Below, in pieces: positions 1 to 11,528 of a DNA stretch of 64,000 bases. Position 1 is the first letter of the stretch, and each line of letters begins with the position of its first letter. Under the pieces are notes generated by a model, which did no database searches, was not told the origin of the DNA, and saw nothing but the letters and a program-made list of their open reading frames with translations. Location: positions 124,001 to 188,000 of the forward strand of contig NZ_AP018771.1 in assembly GCF_019703545.1 (NCBI RefSeq), in the 5' to 3' direction. The position numbers and the translations under genes were made by a program. This DNA is from Haemophilus influenzae. GTDB taxonomy: Bacteria; Pseudomonadota; Gammaproteobacteria; Enterobacterales; Pasteurellaceae.

Positions 1-790
1 CTTCGCGAATTAAAGCTGCCTGTTGAGCATTACCATGACGCATAGCATGTAGCAGAGGAAGGGTTGGTTTTCCTTCAGCTAAATCATCGCCTACATTTTT
101 ACCTAGAGCTTGCGCATTTGCACTATAATCCAATACATCATCCACGAGCTGGAATGCAGTGCCAAGATAACGCCCATAATCTTGTAAAGCCTTTTCTTGA
201 GCTTCAGTCCCACCTGCCACAATTGCCGCAGCCTGACCAGCCACTTCAAACAAACGAGCAGTTTTGCTATAAATTACACGCATATAATTAGTTTCGCTCG
301 TTTCAGGATCATTAACATTCATTAGCTGCTGAACTTCGCCTTCCGCTAAAACGTTAGTCGCATCCGCCATAATACTTAAAATTTTCAATGATTCTAATTG
401 TGCAACTAATTGAAATGCACGCGTATAAATAAAATCGCCTACCAACACACTCGCCGCATTGCCAAATTCAGCATTCGCCGTAGCACGCCCACGACGCATA
501 TCAGATTCATCTACTACATCATCGTGTAATAAAGAAGCGGTATGAATAAATTCAACAAAAGTAGCACAAGTAATTGAATTAGATCCTTCGAACCCTAAAG
601 ATCGAGCTGCAAGCACTGCGATCAACGGGCGTATCCGCTTACCGCCACCTTGAACAATATAAAAACCTAACTGTCCTATTAGCGGTACATCTGAATTAAG
701 CTGAGCAAGAATATTTTGATTAACTTTTTGCATATCGGGATCTGCAAGTTTTTGGATCTCGTCTATGCTCATAAGATCTTGTTTCTTCAT
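1..790 (-). CDS. ispB: Octaprenyl diphosphate synthase IspB (C-terminus cut by window edge)
   Basis: Trans-type polyprenyl synthase that builds the C40 side chain of ubiquinone and menaquinone from IPP and an allylic primer, in the cytosol. Translating the minus strand shows both aspartate-rich metal sites: LLHDDVVDESDMRRG near residue 85 and QLVDDVLDY near residue 218, followed by GDDLAEGKPTLPLLHAMR. These match E. coli IspB closely. The reading frame runs off the left edge after about 263 codons, so the last part (the family is about 320-330 residues) is missing. The start could be ATG at 790 or the ATG at 772, which aligns with the E. coli start; I give the longer form. It is divergent from rplU, as in E. 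coli. Confidence 0.93.
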   Translation of the reverse strand, partial: MKKQDLMSIDEIQKLADPDMQKVNQNILAQLNSDVPLIGQLGFYIVQGGGKRIRPLIAVLAARSLGFEGSNSITCATFVEFIHTASLLHDDVVDESDMRRGRATANAEFGNAASVLVGDFIYTRAFQLVAQLESLKILSIMADATNVLAEGEVQQLMNVNDPETSETNYMRVIYSKTARLFEVAGQAAAIVAGGTEAQEKALQDYGRYLGTAFQLVDDVLDYSANAQALGKNVGDDLAEGKPTLPLLHAMRHGNAQQAALIRE

Positions 791-1004
791 TTTTTCATCA
801 ATTATTAGTCAAAAGTGCGGTGCATTTTACCCGAATTTTCAGACTTTCTGAAATCAATCCGCAAATGAAGGGAATTTTTTTATTTTATTGTAAATAAATT
901 CTTGCCATAGGTAGGATTTTTCCGTAGAATTTGCCACCTATTTTATATGAATTTTTAAGTGTGGACTGTTAAAAAGCAGGGAAACACAATTAAGCGGAGT
1001 ATTT

Positions 1005-1316
1005 ATGTACGCAGTTTTCCAAAGTGGCGGTAAACAACACCGTGTGAGCGAAGGTCAAGTTGTTCGTTTAGAAAAACTTGAACTTGCAACTGGCGAAACA
1101 GTTGAGTTCGATTCTGTGTTGATGGTCGTTAATGGTGAAGATGTTAAAATTGGTGCACCAGTAGTTGCTGGCGCAAAAGTAGTGGCTGAAGTTGTTGCAC
1201 AAGGTCGTGGCGAGAAAGTTAAAATCGTTAAATTCCGTCGTCGTAAACACAGCCGTAAACAACAAGGTCATCGTCAGTGGTTCACAGAAGTGAAAATCAC
1301 TGGGATTCAAGCATAA
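1005..1316 (+). CDS. rplU: 50S ribosomal protein L21
   Basis: Structural protein of the large ribosomal subunit that binds 23S rRNA. The 103-residue product has the usual L21 length and begins [14 protein letters not shown]. Its C-terminal basic stretch ([16 protein letters not shown]) is the family's RNA-binding signature and ends in [13 protein letters not shown]-type ribosome site lies just upstream of the ATG. It is the first gene of the conserved rplU-rpmA pair, with 20 bp between the two, and is probably cotranscribed on through the transporter and obgE. Confidence 0.98.
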   Translation: MYAVFQSGGKQHRVSEGQVVRLEKLELATGETVEFDSVLMVVNGEDVKIGAPVVAGAKVVAEVVAQGRGEKVKIVKFRRRKHSRKQQGHRQWFTEVKITGIQA

Positions 1317-1336
1317 TTTCAGAGGAGATCAAGTAG

Positions 1337-1594
1337 ATGGCAACTAAAAAAGCTGGTGGTTCAACTCGTAACGGTCGCGATTCTGAAGCTAAACGCCTTG
1401 GTGTTAAACGTTTCGGTGGCGAGTCTGTATTAGCAGGTAGTATTATTGTTCGCCAACGTGGTACTAAATTCCACGCAGGTAATAACGTAGGAATGGGAAG
1501 AGATCACACCTTATTCGCAACCGCAGATGGTAAAGTGAAATTTGAAGTAAAAGGCGAGAAAAGCCGTAAATACGTAAGTATTGTTACTGAATAA
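1337..1594 (+). CDS. rpmA: 50S ribosomal protein L27
   Basis: Large-subunit protein whose N-terminal tail reaches the peptidyl-transferase centre. The 85-residue product begins [16 protein letters not shown], the universal L27 start in gamma-proteobacteria, and carries [19 protein letters not shown], the core of the family. The length is normal. An AGAGGAG site precedes the ATG. A strong hairpin follows 19 bp after the stop, so the two ribosomal genes can be made in excess over the downstream transporter and obgE. Confidence 0.98.
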
Positions 1595-1613
1595 TTTAAA
1601 ATCTATTCCATTG

Positions 1614-1645
1614 AAACGCCCTACAATTTTGTGGGGCGTTTTGTC
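1614..1645 (+). terminator. Rho-independent terminator after rpmA
   Basis: A 12-bp stem (AAACGCCCTACA paired with TGTGGGGCGTTT, one G-T pair) has a 4-base ATTT loop and is followed by a T-rich tail. It separates the ribosomal genes from the transporter gene and may allow partial read-through to obgE. Confidence 0.8.
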
Positions 1646-1674
1646 TTTCTTAATTTCACATAAGTGAGAACGCA

Positions 1675-2595
1675 ATGAAACAACAACCTTTACTAGGCTT
1701 TACCTTTGCACTTATTGCTGCAATGGCTTGGGGGTCATTGCCTATTGCTTTGAAACAAGTTTTGTCTGTAATGAATGCGCAAACTATCGTATGGTATCGT
1801 TTCATTATTGCTGCAGTTTCATTATTGGCTTTACTTGCTTATAAAAAACAATTACCTGAATTAATGAAAGTTCGCCAATATGCGTGGATTATGCTTATTG
1901 GAGTAATTGGTCTTACCGGCAATTTTCTATTATTTAGTAGCTCGCTGAATTACATTGAACCGTCAGTTGCACAAATTTTTATTCATTTATCCTCTTTTGG
2001 AATGCTCATCTGCGGTGTACTGATCTTCAAAGAAAAATTAGGGTTACACCAAAAGCTCGGGCTTTTCTTATTGTTAATTGGTCTAAGTTTATTCTTTAAT
2101 GATCGTTTTGCTGTATTTTCTGGACTAAATAAGTATTCAACAGGTGTCATTTTAAGTATAGGGGGCGCTCTTATTTGGGTCGCTTATGGAATGGCGCAAA
2201 AATTAATGTTACGTAAATTTAATTCACAACAAATCTTGCTAATGATGTATTTAGGTTGTGCCATAGTCTTTATGCCGATGGCTGAATTCTCGCAAGTGCA
2301 AGAACTCACACCTTTAGCTCTGATTTGTTTTATTTACTGCTGTTTAAATACCTTAATTGGATACGGCTCTTATGCGGAAGCTCTTAATCGTTGGGATGTA
2401 TCAAAAGTCAGCGTTGTTATCACTCTTGTACCTCTTTTCACAATCCTATTTTCCCATATTGCCCATTATTTTAGCCCAGTAGATTTTGCAGCCCCAGAAT
2501 TGAATAATATTAGCTATATTGGCGCATTTGTTGTAGTATGCGGGGCAATTTTATCCGCAATTGGACATAAATTATTACCGCATAGAACTCATTAA
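1675..2595 (+). CDS. DMT-superfamily (EamA) inner-membrane transporter
   Basis: Predicted drug/metabolite-superfamily permease; the substrate cannot be read from the sequence. The 306-residue protein has about ten hydrophobic spans in two EamA repeats. The first opens with LLGFTFALIAAMAWGSLPIALKQ and the second is near residues 155-295 (GGALIWVAYGMAQKL). The length is typical. It sits between rpmA and obgE, an arrangement common in Pasteurellaceae. The ATG at 1675 is preceded by AAGTGAGAACGCA, a modest ribosome site. An uptake signal lies across its stop codon (2595-2603). Confidence 0.85.
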   Translation: MKQQPLLGFTFALIAAMAWGSLPIALKQVLSVMNAQTIVWYRFIIAAVSLLALLAYKKQLPELMKVRQYAWIMLIGVIGLTGNFLLFSSSLNYIEPSVAQIFIHLSSFGMLICGVLIFKEKLGLHQKLGLFLLLIGLSLFFNDRFAVFSGLNKYSTGVILSIGGALIWVAYGMAQKLMLRKFNSQQILLMMYLGCAIVFMPMAEFSQVQELTPLALICFIYCCLNTLIGYGSYAEALNRWDVSKVSVVITLVPLFTILFSHIAHYFSPVDFAAPELNNISYIGAFVVVCGAILSAIGHKLLPHRTH

Positions 2596-3795
<1,200 letters not shown>

Positions 3796-3826
3796 GAAAG
3801 TCTAATTTTATAAGCATTAAAAATTT

Positions 3827-3860
3827 AAAAGCACTTAAACTATTGTTTAGGTGCTTTTTA
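3827..3860. terminator. Bidirectional terminator between obgE and ndk
   Basis: A 14-bp stem (AAAAGCACTTAAAC, loop TATT, GTTTAGGTGCTTTT, one G-T pair) is flanked by A and T runs. It can end transcription from the convergent obgE and ndk genes. Confidence 0.85.
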
Positions 3861-3867
3861 CTATCAA

Positions 3868-4290
3868 TCAATGCTCAAAAATTTCAGAATCAGTAAAGAA
3901 ATAAGCAATTTCACGATTTGCACTTTCCACACTATCTGAACCATGAACCGAATTCTCACGCTGATTTAATGCAAACTCTTTACGAATTGTCCCTTCTGCT
4001 GCAGTTTCTGGATTCGTTGTACCAATCAAAGTGCGGTAATCTTTCACTGCATTTTCTTTTTCAAGAACAGAAACCACTATTGGTGAAGACATCATATATT
4101 CAACTAAAGGCGCAAAAAATTCTTTGCCTTGGTGTTCTGCATAAAAGCCTTCAGCCTGCTCACGAGTTAAGCGTACCATTTTAGAAGCGATGATTTCAAA
4201 ACCATTTTGCTCAAAACAAGTTAAGATCGCCCCAATTAGATTACGCTTTACCGCATCAGGTTTAATAATCGAAAAAGTTCTTTCTGTCAT
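3868..4290 (-). CDS. ndk: Nucleoside diphosphate kinase
   Basis: Cytosolic enzyme that transfers the gamma-phosphate of ATP to nucleoside diphosphates through a phosphohistidine. The 140-residue product begins [20 protein letters not shown] and has the active-site signature NSVHGSDS near residue 115 with the catalytic His. The length is normal. I start it at ATG 4290 rather than the in-frame GTG at 4293, because AAGGAG is better spaced for the ATG. It lies 9 bp downstream of pepB on the same strand and is likely cotranscribed with it. Confidence 0.97.
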   Translation of the reverse strand: MTERTFSIIKPDAVKRNLIGAILTCFEQNGFEIIASKMVRLTREQAEGFYAEHQGKEFFAPLVEYMMSSPIVVSVLEKENAVKDYRTLIGTTNPETAAEGTIRKEFALNQRENSVHGSDSVESANREIAYFFTDSEIFEH

Positions 4291-4299
4291 CACATCTCC

Positions 4300-5604
4300 T
4301 TACTTCAATGATCTTGATAACATTAAATTTGCTAAAGTTTGCACACCAATTCCTGTTGCCCCAACAGCCCATAAATCACTACCAGATTTACGATAAGTCG
4401 CGGAGCAATCAATATGCAACCAATTTTGTTTATAATTTTTTACAAAATACGATAAAAATGCCGTTGCTGTGCTTGCCCCAGCTCCAACTGGAACCGAACC
4501 AATATTAGCAATATCGGCAAAAGATGAATTAATTTGTGAACGATGAAAATCTTCAAATGGTAAACGCCAGAAAGGTTCATTTTCTGCTTGTGCGGATTGG
4601 AAAAGATTTTTCACAAGTTCATCATCCATAGATAATACAGAATGATAGTCGTTTCCTACAGCCACTTTTGCTGCGCCAGTTAAAGTCGCGCAATCAATAA
4701 TAAAATCTGGATTTTGACTATCCGCTTCAATTAATCCATCAGCTAACACCAAACGACCTTCCGCATCAGTATTCAGCACTTCTGCGCTCACGCCATTTTT
4801 ATAAGTAATAATATCGCCTAGCTTAAAGGCATTATTGCTTACCAAATTCTCTGCACAACATAAATACAATTTAACACGTTGATTTAATCCACGAGCGATA
4901 GCGAAACCTAAAGCCCCTGTTAATAATGCTGCCCCGCCCATATCAGTTCGCATTGTACTCATTCCGTCACTTGGTTTAATGCTGTAGCCGCCACTGTCAA
5001 AGGTAATCCCCTTGCCAACTAAACAAGCTAACACGGGCGCATTCGGATCTTGTGTTGGATTAAAATCAAGTTGCAACATAGCGGGCAAGTTAGCAGAGCC
5101 TTTCCCTACTGTCCAAATTCCGTAATAACCTTGTTGCTCAAGTTCCTCGCCAGAAATAATCTTAAAACTTACCGCACTTTTTTCATTATAAATGTCCGCT
5201 TGGTTTAAGATAAATTCAGCCGCACGCTCCGCTAATTTAACTGGCGTTAAACTTTGTGCTGGTTCATTAATAATTCCACGCACAAAATCGCCACATTCAA
5301 TACGCGCTAACAATTCATCTTGCGGTTCATCATCTAAATGTGGAAACTCAATCGCGTAATCTTGTTTTGCGGTATAAAAACCTTGATAAAACGCCCAGCA
5401 AAATTCTAAATCCCATCCTTCACCGACTAATTCCACATCTTTAATCCCCTGCCCACGCAATTTACGAGCAACTTGTTGAACTAAAGTGCGGTCAGTTTTT
5501 TCATTATTTTTTAAATGAATCGTAGCTTTATTAGAGTCAAAGCTCAAAATAGCATTTTTTCCCCAAGCGTCATTCGCTAAGCTATTTGAAAGTGTAATTT
5601 GCAT
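4300..5604 (-). CDS. pepB: Peptidase B (leucyl aminopeptidase family M17)
   Basis: Two-metal cytosolic aminopeptidase that recycles peptides. The 434-residue protein carries the M17 signature [14 protein letters not shown] near residue 277 and the metal/lysine segment [16 protein letters not shown] near 197. The length fits PepB (about 430 residues) rather than PepA (about 500). Its ATG at 5604 is followed by MQITLSNS. The gene contains two uptake signals (5171-5179 and 5484-5492). It is upstream of ndk in what looks like a two-gene unit. Confidence 0.95.
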   Translation of the reverse strand: MQITLSNSLANDAWGKNAILSFDSNKATIHLKNNEKTDRTLVQQVARKLRGQGIKDVELVGEGWDLEFCWAFYQGFYTAKQDYAIEFPHLDDEPQDELLARIECGDFVRGIINEPAQSLTPVKLAERAAEFILNQADIYNEKSAVSFKIISGEELEQQGYYGIWTVGKGSANLPAMLQLDFNPTQDPNAPVLACLVGKGITFDSGGYSIKPSDGMSTMRTDMGGAALLTGALGFAIARGLNQRVKLYLCCAENLVSNNAFKLGDIITYKNGVSAEVLNTDAEGRLVLADGLIEADSQNPDFIIDCATLTGAAKVAVGNDYHSVLSMDDELVKNLFQSAQAENEPFWRLPFEDFHRSQINSSFADIANIGSVPVGAGASTATAFLSYFVKNYKQNWLHIDCSATYRKSGSDLWAVGATGIGVQTLANLMLSRSLK

Positions 5605-5752
5605 ATTATTCCCCCATATATAAACAAAATAAATTTAGAAACTATACCAGTTTTATGCCTAATTTCACATCATTCCATCATGAATAACAAGCATTTTACA
5701 AATATTTAAGGTAGAATCTACTAAATTTAAGTTTACACATGCTTTTATTCGT

Positions 5753-6979
5753 ATGATTCAAGAAAAACATCTAACGTTTATAATTAACCTCTTAGTTTCT
5801 CTATTTTTCTTAACCGTTTTAATCATTCCAAAGGGTTATAACTATGCGCCAATAATATTAAGCGCAATTGGATTGATTTATTTCATACCATTAAAGAAAA
5901 AACTATCTTTTAGCTCTGAAGATAAAAAACTGATTTTTTCTTTTTTATTTTATTTTTTCACATTCTTATTATCTATCATTATCAATAAAGATGGAATTAG
6001 AGAAATAGATAATCCAAGCCGACTTCTTTTATTCATTCCTCTACTACTTTTATTCAAAAATTTTCCAATAAAAAGGAAAACAATTTTATACGCAATTCCT
6101 TCTAGTGCATTAATTACAGGATGTGTTGCGTTATTTCAGAAATTTGCATTAGGATATGAAAAACCGTTTCCTGAAACAATGCATATACAAATGGGCAACA
6201 TTGCGATCTCTTTAGCCACATTCAGCATTGTTATCACTCTTCACTTCTTCATCAAAAAACAATATAAATCTACATTATTTGGGTTTGTAGCCATTATACT
6301 TGCTATCATGACTAGTGCATTATCTGGGGCTAGAGGTGGATGGATTGGCTTACCCGTTGTAGTTGGTATAATTTTATTTCTATACAAAGAATTCATTAAT
6401 AAGAAACTTATTATAACTTTAATCGCCATTATTACCATTGGATTAACCGCACTAATTACCAGTCCTAAATTCGGAATTGAAAAACGATATAACTCAGCAA
6501 AATCAGATATTGTTAGCTATTTAGAAAAAAACAATAGAAATACCTCATTAGGTGCCAGATTTGACATGTGGGAAAATGCCTTAATTGCTATAAAGGAAGC
6601 GCCTATCTTTGGCCATGGGAGTGATGGATACGATGAGTTTAGACATAAACAAGTAAAATCTAAACAAATGGCTAAAACCACTTTAAATTTTGGAAGTTTA
6701 CATAATCAATATTTAGAATCTTGGGTGAAACGTGGTTTAGTTGGATTTATAGCATTAATCCTGATTATTCTAACTCCAATATTTTTCTTTATTAAAAATT
6801 TAAACACCCATAATTTAGAAACAAAATGTATTTGTATTTTAGGAATTATACATATTGTTTCCCATATATTTTATTTCACAAGCCAGTCATTCTTGGCTCA
6901 TAACTCAGGCAATATTTTTTACTTCTTCAACTATCTTATATTTTATTGTCTAATAAAAAGAGAAAAAATCACAAGATAG
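5753..6979 (+). CDS. waaL: O-antigen ligase family protein (WaaL-type)
   Basis: Predicted inner-membrane ligase that joins lipid-linked oligosaccharide to lipid A-core on the periplasmic face. The 408-residue protein has about ten membrane spans and the family's large periplasmic loop with GARFDMWENALIAIKEAPIFG and GHGSDGYDEF (residues about 260-300), followed by FGSLHNQYLESWVKRG, where the conserved His is typical of the Wzy_C/WaaL domain. It is convergent with rffG and bounds the surface-glycan cluster. It appears intact, unlike the wzx/wzy/wzz genes. It could also act as a polymerase; from position and family a ligase is more likely. Confidence 0.85.
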   Translation: MIQEKHLTFIINLLVSLFFLTVLIIPKGYNYAPIILSAIGLIYFIPLKKKLSFSSEDKKLIFSFLFYFFTFLLSIIINKDGIREIDNPSRLLLFIPLLLLFKNFPIKRKTILYAIPSSALITGCVALFQKFALGYEKPFPETMHIQMGNIAISLATFSIVITLHFFIKKQYKSTLFGFVAIILAIMTSALSGARGGWIGLPVVVGIILFLYKEFINKKLIITLIAIITIGLTALITSPKFGIEKRYNSAKSDIVSYLEKNNRNTSLGARFDMWENALIAIKEAPIFGHGSDGYDEFRHKQVKSKQMAKTTLNFGSLHNQYLESWVKRGLVGFIALILIILTPIFFFIKNLNTHNLETKCICILGIIHIVSHIFYFTSQSFLAHNSGNIFYFFNYLIFYCLIKREKITR

Positions 6980-7014
6980 ATAAACATTCTTATCTTTTAC
7001 CCTATTTAAGAAGA

Positions 7015-8019
7015 TTAACTGTTAAACAAATACCATTGTACTGTCTGGCTAAGTCCTCGTTCAAAGGTTATTTTCGGTTGCCAACCTAATTCTGCATGAA
7101 TTTTGGAACAATCCAATGAATATCGCACATCGTGACCAGGTCGGTCTTTTACAAAAATAATTAAATCATCGTAATACTTAATATTATTAGGCTTATTTGG
7201 TGCAAGTTCTTCGAGTAATTGACAAATTGTTTTAACCACTTCAAGGTTTGTTTTTTCACAATTTCCACCGATATTATAGTTTTCCCCGATTCGACCTTTT
7301 GTTAAAACTAAATATAAGGCTTGAACATGCTCTTCCACAAATAACCAATCGCGAATCTGCTGCCCATCACCATAAATTGGCAAAGGCTTCCCCATCAGTG
7401 CATTTGAAATCACTAAAGGGATGAGTTTTTCCGGATGTTGGTAAGCTCCATAGTTATTGGAACTGTTTGTAATAATCACCGGCAAGCCATAAGTGCGATG
7501 CCAAGCATAAACTAAATGATCACTCGCTGCTTTTGATGCTGAATAAGGGCTGCTTGGATGATAAGGAGAATATTCGGTAAAAGCAGGTCCTGAAAGAGAT
7601 AAATCACCATAAACTTCATCAGTAGAAATATGGTGGAATCGAAAGGTCGTTTTTTTAGCTTCGTCTAAGGTATGCCAATAATTCTTAGCAACCTCTAACA
7701 ACGTATAAGTACCAACAATATTGGTTTGAATAAAATCAGCTGCTCCAGAAATAGAACGATCGACATGACTTTCTGCCGCCAAATGCATCACTGCATCAGG
7801 CTGATATTTCTCGAAAACGCTTTCTATCGCCTTAAGATCACAGATATCAATTTGCTCAAAAGCATAGCGAGGATTATTTTCAACCTCTTTCAAAGCTGAT
7901 TGATTTGCCGCATAGGTCAGTTTATCAATATTGATAACGGAATCTTGAGTCTGATAAATGATATATCGAATAAGAGCGGAACCGATGAAGCCGGAACCGC
8001 CGGTGATTAAAATATTCAT
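7015..8019 (-). CDS. rffG: dTDP-glucose 4,6-dehydratase
   Basis: NAD-dependent short-chain dehydrogenase/epimerase-family enzyme making dTDP-4-keto-6-deoxyglucose for surface sugars. The 334-residue product has the N-terminal Rossmann motif [11 protein letters not shown] (residues 7-17), a STDEVYGD segment near 133, the catalytic [10 protein letters not shown] near 158 and RDWLFVEEH near 230. The length is slightly short of E. coli RffG/RmlB (about 355). No rmlA, rmlC or rmlD is present nearby, so the nucleotide sugar must come from, or be finished by, genes elsewhere. It is the last gene of the minus-strand cluster. Confidence 0.93.
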   Translation of the reverse strand: MNILITGGSGFIGSALIRYIIYQTQDSVINIDKLTYAANQSALKEVENNPRYAFEQIDICDLKAIESVFEKYQPDAVMHLAAESHVDRSISGAADFIQTNIVGTYTLLEVAKNYWHTLDEAKKTTFRFHHISTDEVYGDLSLSGPAFTEYSPYHPSSPYSASKAASDHLVYAWHRTYGLPVIITNSSNNYGAYQHPEKLIPLVISNALMGKPLPIYGDGQQIRDWLFVEEHVQALYLVLTKGRIGENYNIGGNCEKTNLEVVKTICQLLEELAPNKPNNIKYYDDLIIFVKDRPGHDVRYSLDCSKIHAELGWQPKITFERGLSQTVQWYLFNS

Positions 8020-8090
8020 CTTGTTGAGTTAATAAATTTAAAGTAATACAAATAGAAGAAATCTCGCTTAAGAAATAATTAAATAAAACA

Positions 8091-9506
8091 TTAATAAGCT
8101 CCATCTCGTTTTAAAACTACATTTACAGTTTTGAACAAAATAGCAATATCATTCCAAAGTGACCAATTTTTTACATACCAAGAATCAAAATAAACGCGAG
8201 TATTATAATCGACATTATTACGTCCGCTGACTTGCCAAAGCCCTGTCATACCGGGTTTTGCCATTAAGTAATAATCTACGTTTTCTTCATAACGCTCTAG
8301 CTCATCAATTACAATTGGGCGAGGCCCAACTAAACTCATTTCACCTTTTAAAACATTAAATAATTGAGGTAATTCATCTAAACTTGTTTTGCGAATAAAA
8401 GCACCGATTTTAGTAATTCGAGGATCATTCTTTAATTTAAAATCTTTTTCCCATTCTGCTCTTGCTTGAGGATCTGTTCTTAGCAATTCATCAAGCACCT
8501 CTTTGGAATTTACAATCAAGGATCTAAACTTTAAGCAGTTAAATGTCTTCCCATTACGACCAATTCGAGGATGTCCATAAATAGCATTACCACCATCTTT
8601 TTTTACTGCAAAATACAGATAAAGCAACACAGGGGAAAATATAATAATAATAGCTAAGGAACCAACAATATCCATGGTTCGTTTCAAAATACGAGAAGAT
8701 AGTTTAGCCAAATTATTATTCATTCGTAATAACATCATTTCGTGGCTAAACATAAAAGACATGTCCGTACTATATAAAGGTAAGCCTCTCAATGTAGGAA
8801 TAACAGAAACAGAACGATATCCATTTGTGGAAAAATAACGTAACCAATTATTTCTATCTACCTCTTCATCATCTTCCAATGCAATAATAAATTGATCTGT
8901 TTTTTTAGTTACTGATGTCCAAGAGGACATATTATTTAACATAGGAATATTTAATTCCTTTACATTATTACTAATATTAGAAACTGAAATAAAATACGTA
9001 ACATGAAACCCTAAATAAGGTTCATCTCTTAATGCATTATAAACATCAAAAGCATTATCCCCAGAACCAATCACAATTGTATCTCTAAGAAACCAACCTG
9101 ATTTTATAAGAAATTTCTTTACTAAAACCCTCGCCAATGGAAAAAGTAGAAAGGTAATCCCCCATATAAGCACCCATAAATAGCGAGAGAAATACAATTT
9201 AGAAAATGCAACAATTGCAAGTTCAAAAACCGCAAAGATAAGAAGTGTTCTAAAAATCTCTTTTAACTCAAACCAAAAAGGTTTTCTATAAGTATAATGT
9301 CTTAGCCTAATAGCAAACCATCCAACACAAAGAAAACCTAAAAGCGTATGAATGTAATATCTATCATCTATTTCGTAAATAGGTAAATATTGATCATATC
9401 CATGATGATAATAGGATATTATTAGTAAAGATAATGAAAAAGAAGCATTAAATGTAATAAAATCTAATAAAGCTAAAATAAATTTAGACAAAAATAACTT
9501 ATTCAT
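8091..9506 (-). CDS. wbaP: Undecaprenyl-phosphate sugar-1-phosphate transferase (WbaP family)
   Basis: Initiating polyisoprenyl-phosphate glycosyl-1-phosphate transferase that loads the first sugar phosphate (galactose-1-P in WbaP) onto undecaprenyl phosphate at the inner membrane. The 471-residue protein has four or five N-terminal spans, a CoA-binding-like middle domain ([15 protein letters not shown] near 148) and the C-terminal catalytic domain with [29 protein letters not shown] and [13 protein letters not shown]. The length is full for WbaP. It overlaps the upstream sialyltransferase by 8 bp, which indicates coupled expression. Confidence 0.93.
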   Translation of the reverse strand: MNKLFLSKFILALLDFITFNASFSLSLLIISYYHHGYDQYLPIYEIDDRYYIHTLLGFLCVGWFAIRLRHYTYRKPFWFELKEIFRTLLIFAVFELAIVAFSKLYFSRYLWVLIWGITFLLFPLARVLVKKFLIKSGWFLRDTIVIGSGDNAFDVYNALRDEPYLGFHVTYFISVSNISNNVKELNIPMLNNMSSWTSVTKKTDQFIIALEDDEEVDRNNWLRYFSTNGYRSVSVIPTLRGLPLYSTDMSFMFSHEMMLLRMNNNLAKLSSRILKRTMDIVGSLAIIIIFSPVLLYLYFAVKKDGGNAIYGHPRIGRNGKTFNCLKFRSLIVNSKEVLDELLRTDPQARAEWEKDFKLKNDPRITKIGAFIRKTSLDELPQLFNVLKGEMSLVGPRPIVIDELERYEENVDYYLMAKPGMTGLWQVSGRNNVDYNTRVYFDSWYVKNWSLWNDIAILFKTVNVVLKRDGAY

Positions 9507-10413
9507 ATTCTATTCTTCCAAATTTTGATAATAATTTATGGTGTATTTTTGTACCATAAAAAATAATATTTTCTTTTGGGTATACATATACAGCCGTTGA
9601 GAAAATTGTTACCACTTTTTCAAATCTTATGCCTAATACATCTAAAATCTCAGATGGGTAATTTTCACTAAAAACCTCAATATTAGGGAAATAATTTCGA
9701 TAGTTTGTAGTTTCTCTTGGATGTGTTTTAATTACAAGTTTCTCTTGATCATAATTTCCTATGATAGTTTTATAAAGAGCGATTTTCTCTTCCTCAGTTA
9801 AAACATTATCTTCTGAAAGTGGCTGTGTAAATAAAACGATACTTTTATGCTTTAAATTTTCTAATTTATTTTTATCTACACTTAGTAAAAATAAAATCTC
9901 ATCTTGCTCTTCTTTTGTTTTATTTTTCCAAAGTTGATGAATATTAATTACTTCAACTTTTTCTTTAATACAATCAGGAATATTATCATTCCTTGTTAAA
10001 TAAATTTTCTTAACATTTTTATGCATTCCAAATTTAGGTAGTGAAAACAATCTATTTTTTAAACTTCTTTTATAATTTTTAGTTTGATAGTTCTCAGTGC
10101 CATCTTCAATTAAATAAAAAAGACATTTACTTAAAAAAAATGAAGAGCCTAAAATATGGTCAGCACCATAAACAACAGTTTTTTTAAATTCTATTCTATT
10201 TTTATAACAAAAATATATTAATTTAATTTCAGAAATAATTTTTTTAAATAGTAAATCAAAGATAGAATAAGCACTATGAAACTCAAATGCAGATTTAATT
10301 TTAGATTCAACTTTATTAGAAAATATAAAAACATCCCCTAATCTCCTTTTATCTATAAGAAGAAATAAAAATAACATCCTCATACTACTGATAATTATTA
10401 CTCTTTTATTCAT
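9499..10413 (-). CDS. siaA: GT52-family sialyltransferase-like glycosyltransferase
   Basis: Probable CMP-sialic-acid-dependent transferase of the GT52 (Lst/LsgB) family, acting on lipooligosaccharide. The 304-residue product shows YLIEDGTENY near residue 98, FTQPLSED near 195, the IKTHPRE nucleotide-binding motif near 230 and FSTAVYVYP near 270, all as in that family. It is AT-rich, with no uptake signal. I associate it by position with the siaA gene of the H. influenzae hmg locus; the symbol is from memory. The start ATG at 10413 is preceded by GGAGGG. Transfer of other sugars cannot be excluded. Confidence 0.82.
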   Translation of the reverse strand: MNKRVIIISSMRMLFLFLLIDKRRLGDVFIFSNKVESKIKSAFEFHSAYSIFDLLFKKIISEIKLIYFCYKNRIEFKKTVVYGADHILGSSFFLSKCLFYLIEDGTENYQTKNYKRSLKNRLFSLPKFGMHKNVKKIYLTRNDNIPDCIKEKVEVINIHQLWKNKTKEEQDEILFLLSVDKNKLENLKHKSIVLFTQPLSEDNVLTEEEKIALYKTIIGNYDQEKLVIKTHPRETTNYRNYFPNIEVFSENYPSEILDVLGIRFEKVVTIFSTAVYVYPKENIIFYGTKIHHKLLSKFGRIEYE

Positions 10414-10518
10414 TCTCCCTCCTGAAATATGTTAACTGTCTTATAGTTTAATTCATATGGAAAATAATTTAGCTTATTAGTTAACAGATGAATATCATGA
10501 ATATTCTTAACAAAAATA

Positions 10519-11528
10519 CTAAGTTAGAAAAAACATATATAAAATAATAAGTAATCTATTTCTCTTAAATTTTAAGTTACAAATTAGAACAGAGAAAAAT
10601 ATTGCATAAGATACCAATAAAATTCCTGAAACCCTATTTGCTAACACTCCCACATTAGAGAATATAAAGAAAAGACTAACATATAAGAGCAGTAAGTTAG
10701 AATAAGTATAGGGGATTCTTTTATAAAATAGGAATAGTATAAATAACATTATTGCTCGTTGCATGTAAGGTATAGCAGACATTTTTAAATTTGCATCATG
10801 CTTATTAAAATAATAGTGAAACACCCATCTAAAAACAGCCACATTAGAGAAATTCTCATTACACCACTTAATAACTATACCTATTAAGTCAAAAGAAGAT
10901 ATAAATAATACAATTACAACCATGTAAAATAGAACAGATACTTTAAATTCTTTTCTTATAAAAAAATAAAGCGGAATAAGTATAATGGCTATCTTATGAA
11001 ATAGCGAGGCTAAAATAACCAACAAAGTATACCTAAATAATTTATCCTCATGGATCAGTGTGATAGCATAATATATTATGCACATTGCCACACCTTGTCT
11101 GTGCACACTAAAAATATATTCTAAAAATATAAAAGAATAGAAAATAAGCAACTGTATATTTCTATATAAACCAGTATTGTTTATTGCCTTATATAGAAAA
11201 AGGAACATTGCAAAGACATAAAAAACAAGAAAAACAAGGTGTTCATCAGTAAAGTATTTAATTACTGATTCAAAAAACAAATAACCATACTCAATATCAT
11301 GAACATTATCCTTAAAATAAGAAATTGATATCTTATTTATTGGTAACACTTGTTTAAATAATTCTTCATATTGAAAATACTCTTCACCTACGCCATATCT
11401 AAAAACAGTAAAAAAAAATAGATAATTAAAATATTAAAAATAAAGAGTTAGCTAGATAATTTATTATATTTTAACCCCATCAACGAAGAAAGAGAAATAA
11501 ATAAAAACAATACCAAGCAAATAATCAT
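10519..11528 (-). pseudogene. wzy: Broken O-antigen polymerase (Wzy/EpsG family)
   Basis: EpsG/Wzy-type multi-span protein disrupted near its 5' end. The original start is clear: ATG at 11528 overlaps the TAA of the upstream glycosyltransferase (TAATG) and begins MIICLVLFLFISLSS. The frame then hits TAA at codon 27. Further 5'-end coding is out of frame until FRYGVGEEYFQYEELFKQ, which continues into an open frame of about 276 codons with 8-9 membrane spans and SVHRQGVAMCI, typical of EpsG. A run of nine T on the coding strand (11410-11418) lies where the frame changes. The intact gene would have been about 336 codons. At least one stop and one frameshift are needed to explain the sequence. 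Confidence 0.78.

Noticed and set aside
64..291. 75-codon plus-strand frame over ispB
   Set aside because: It is antisense to the clearly conserved ispB frame and has no ribosome site or family resemblance.
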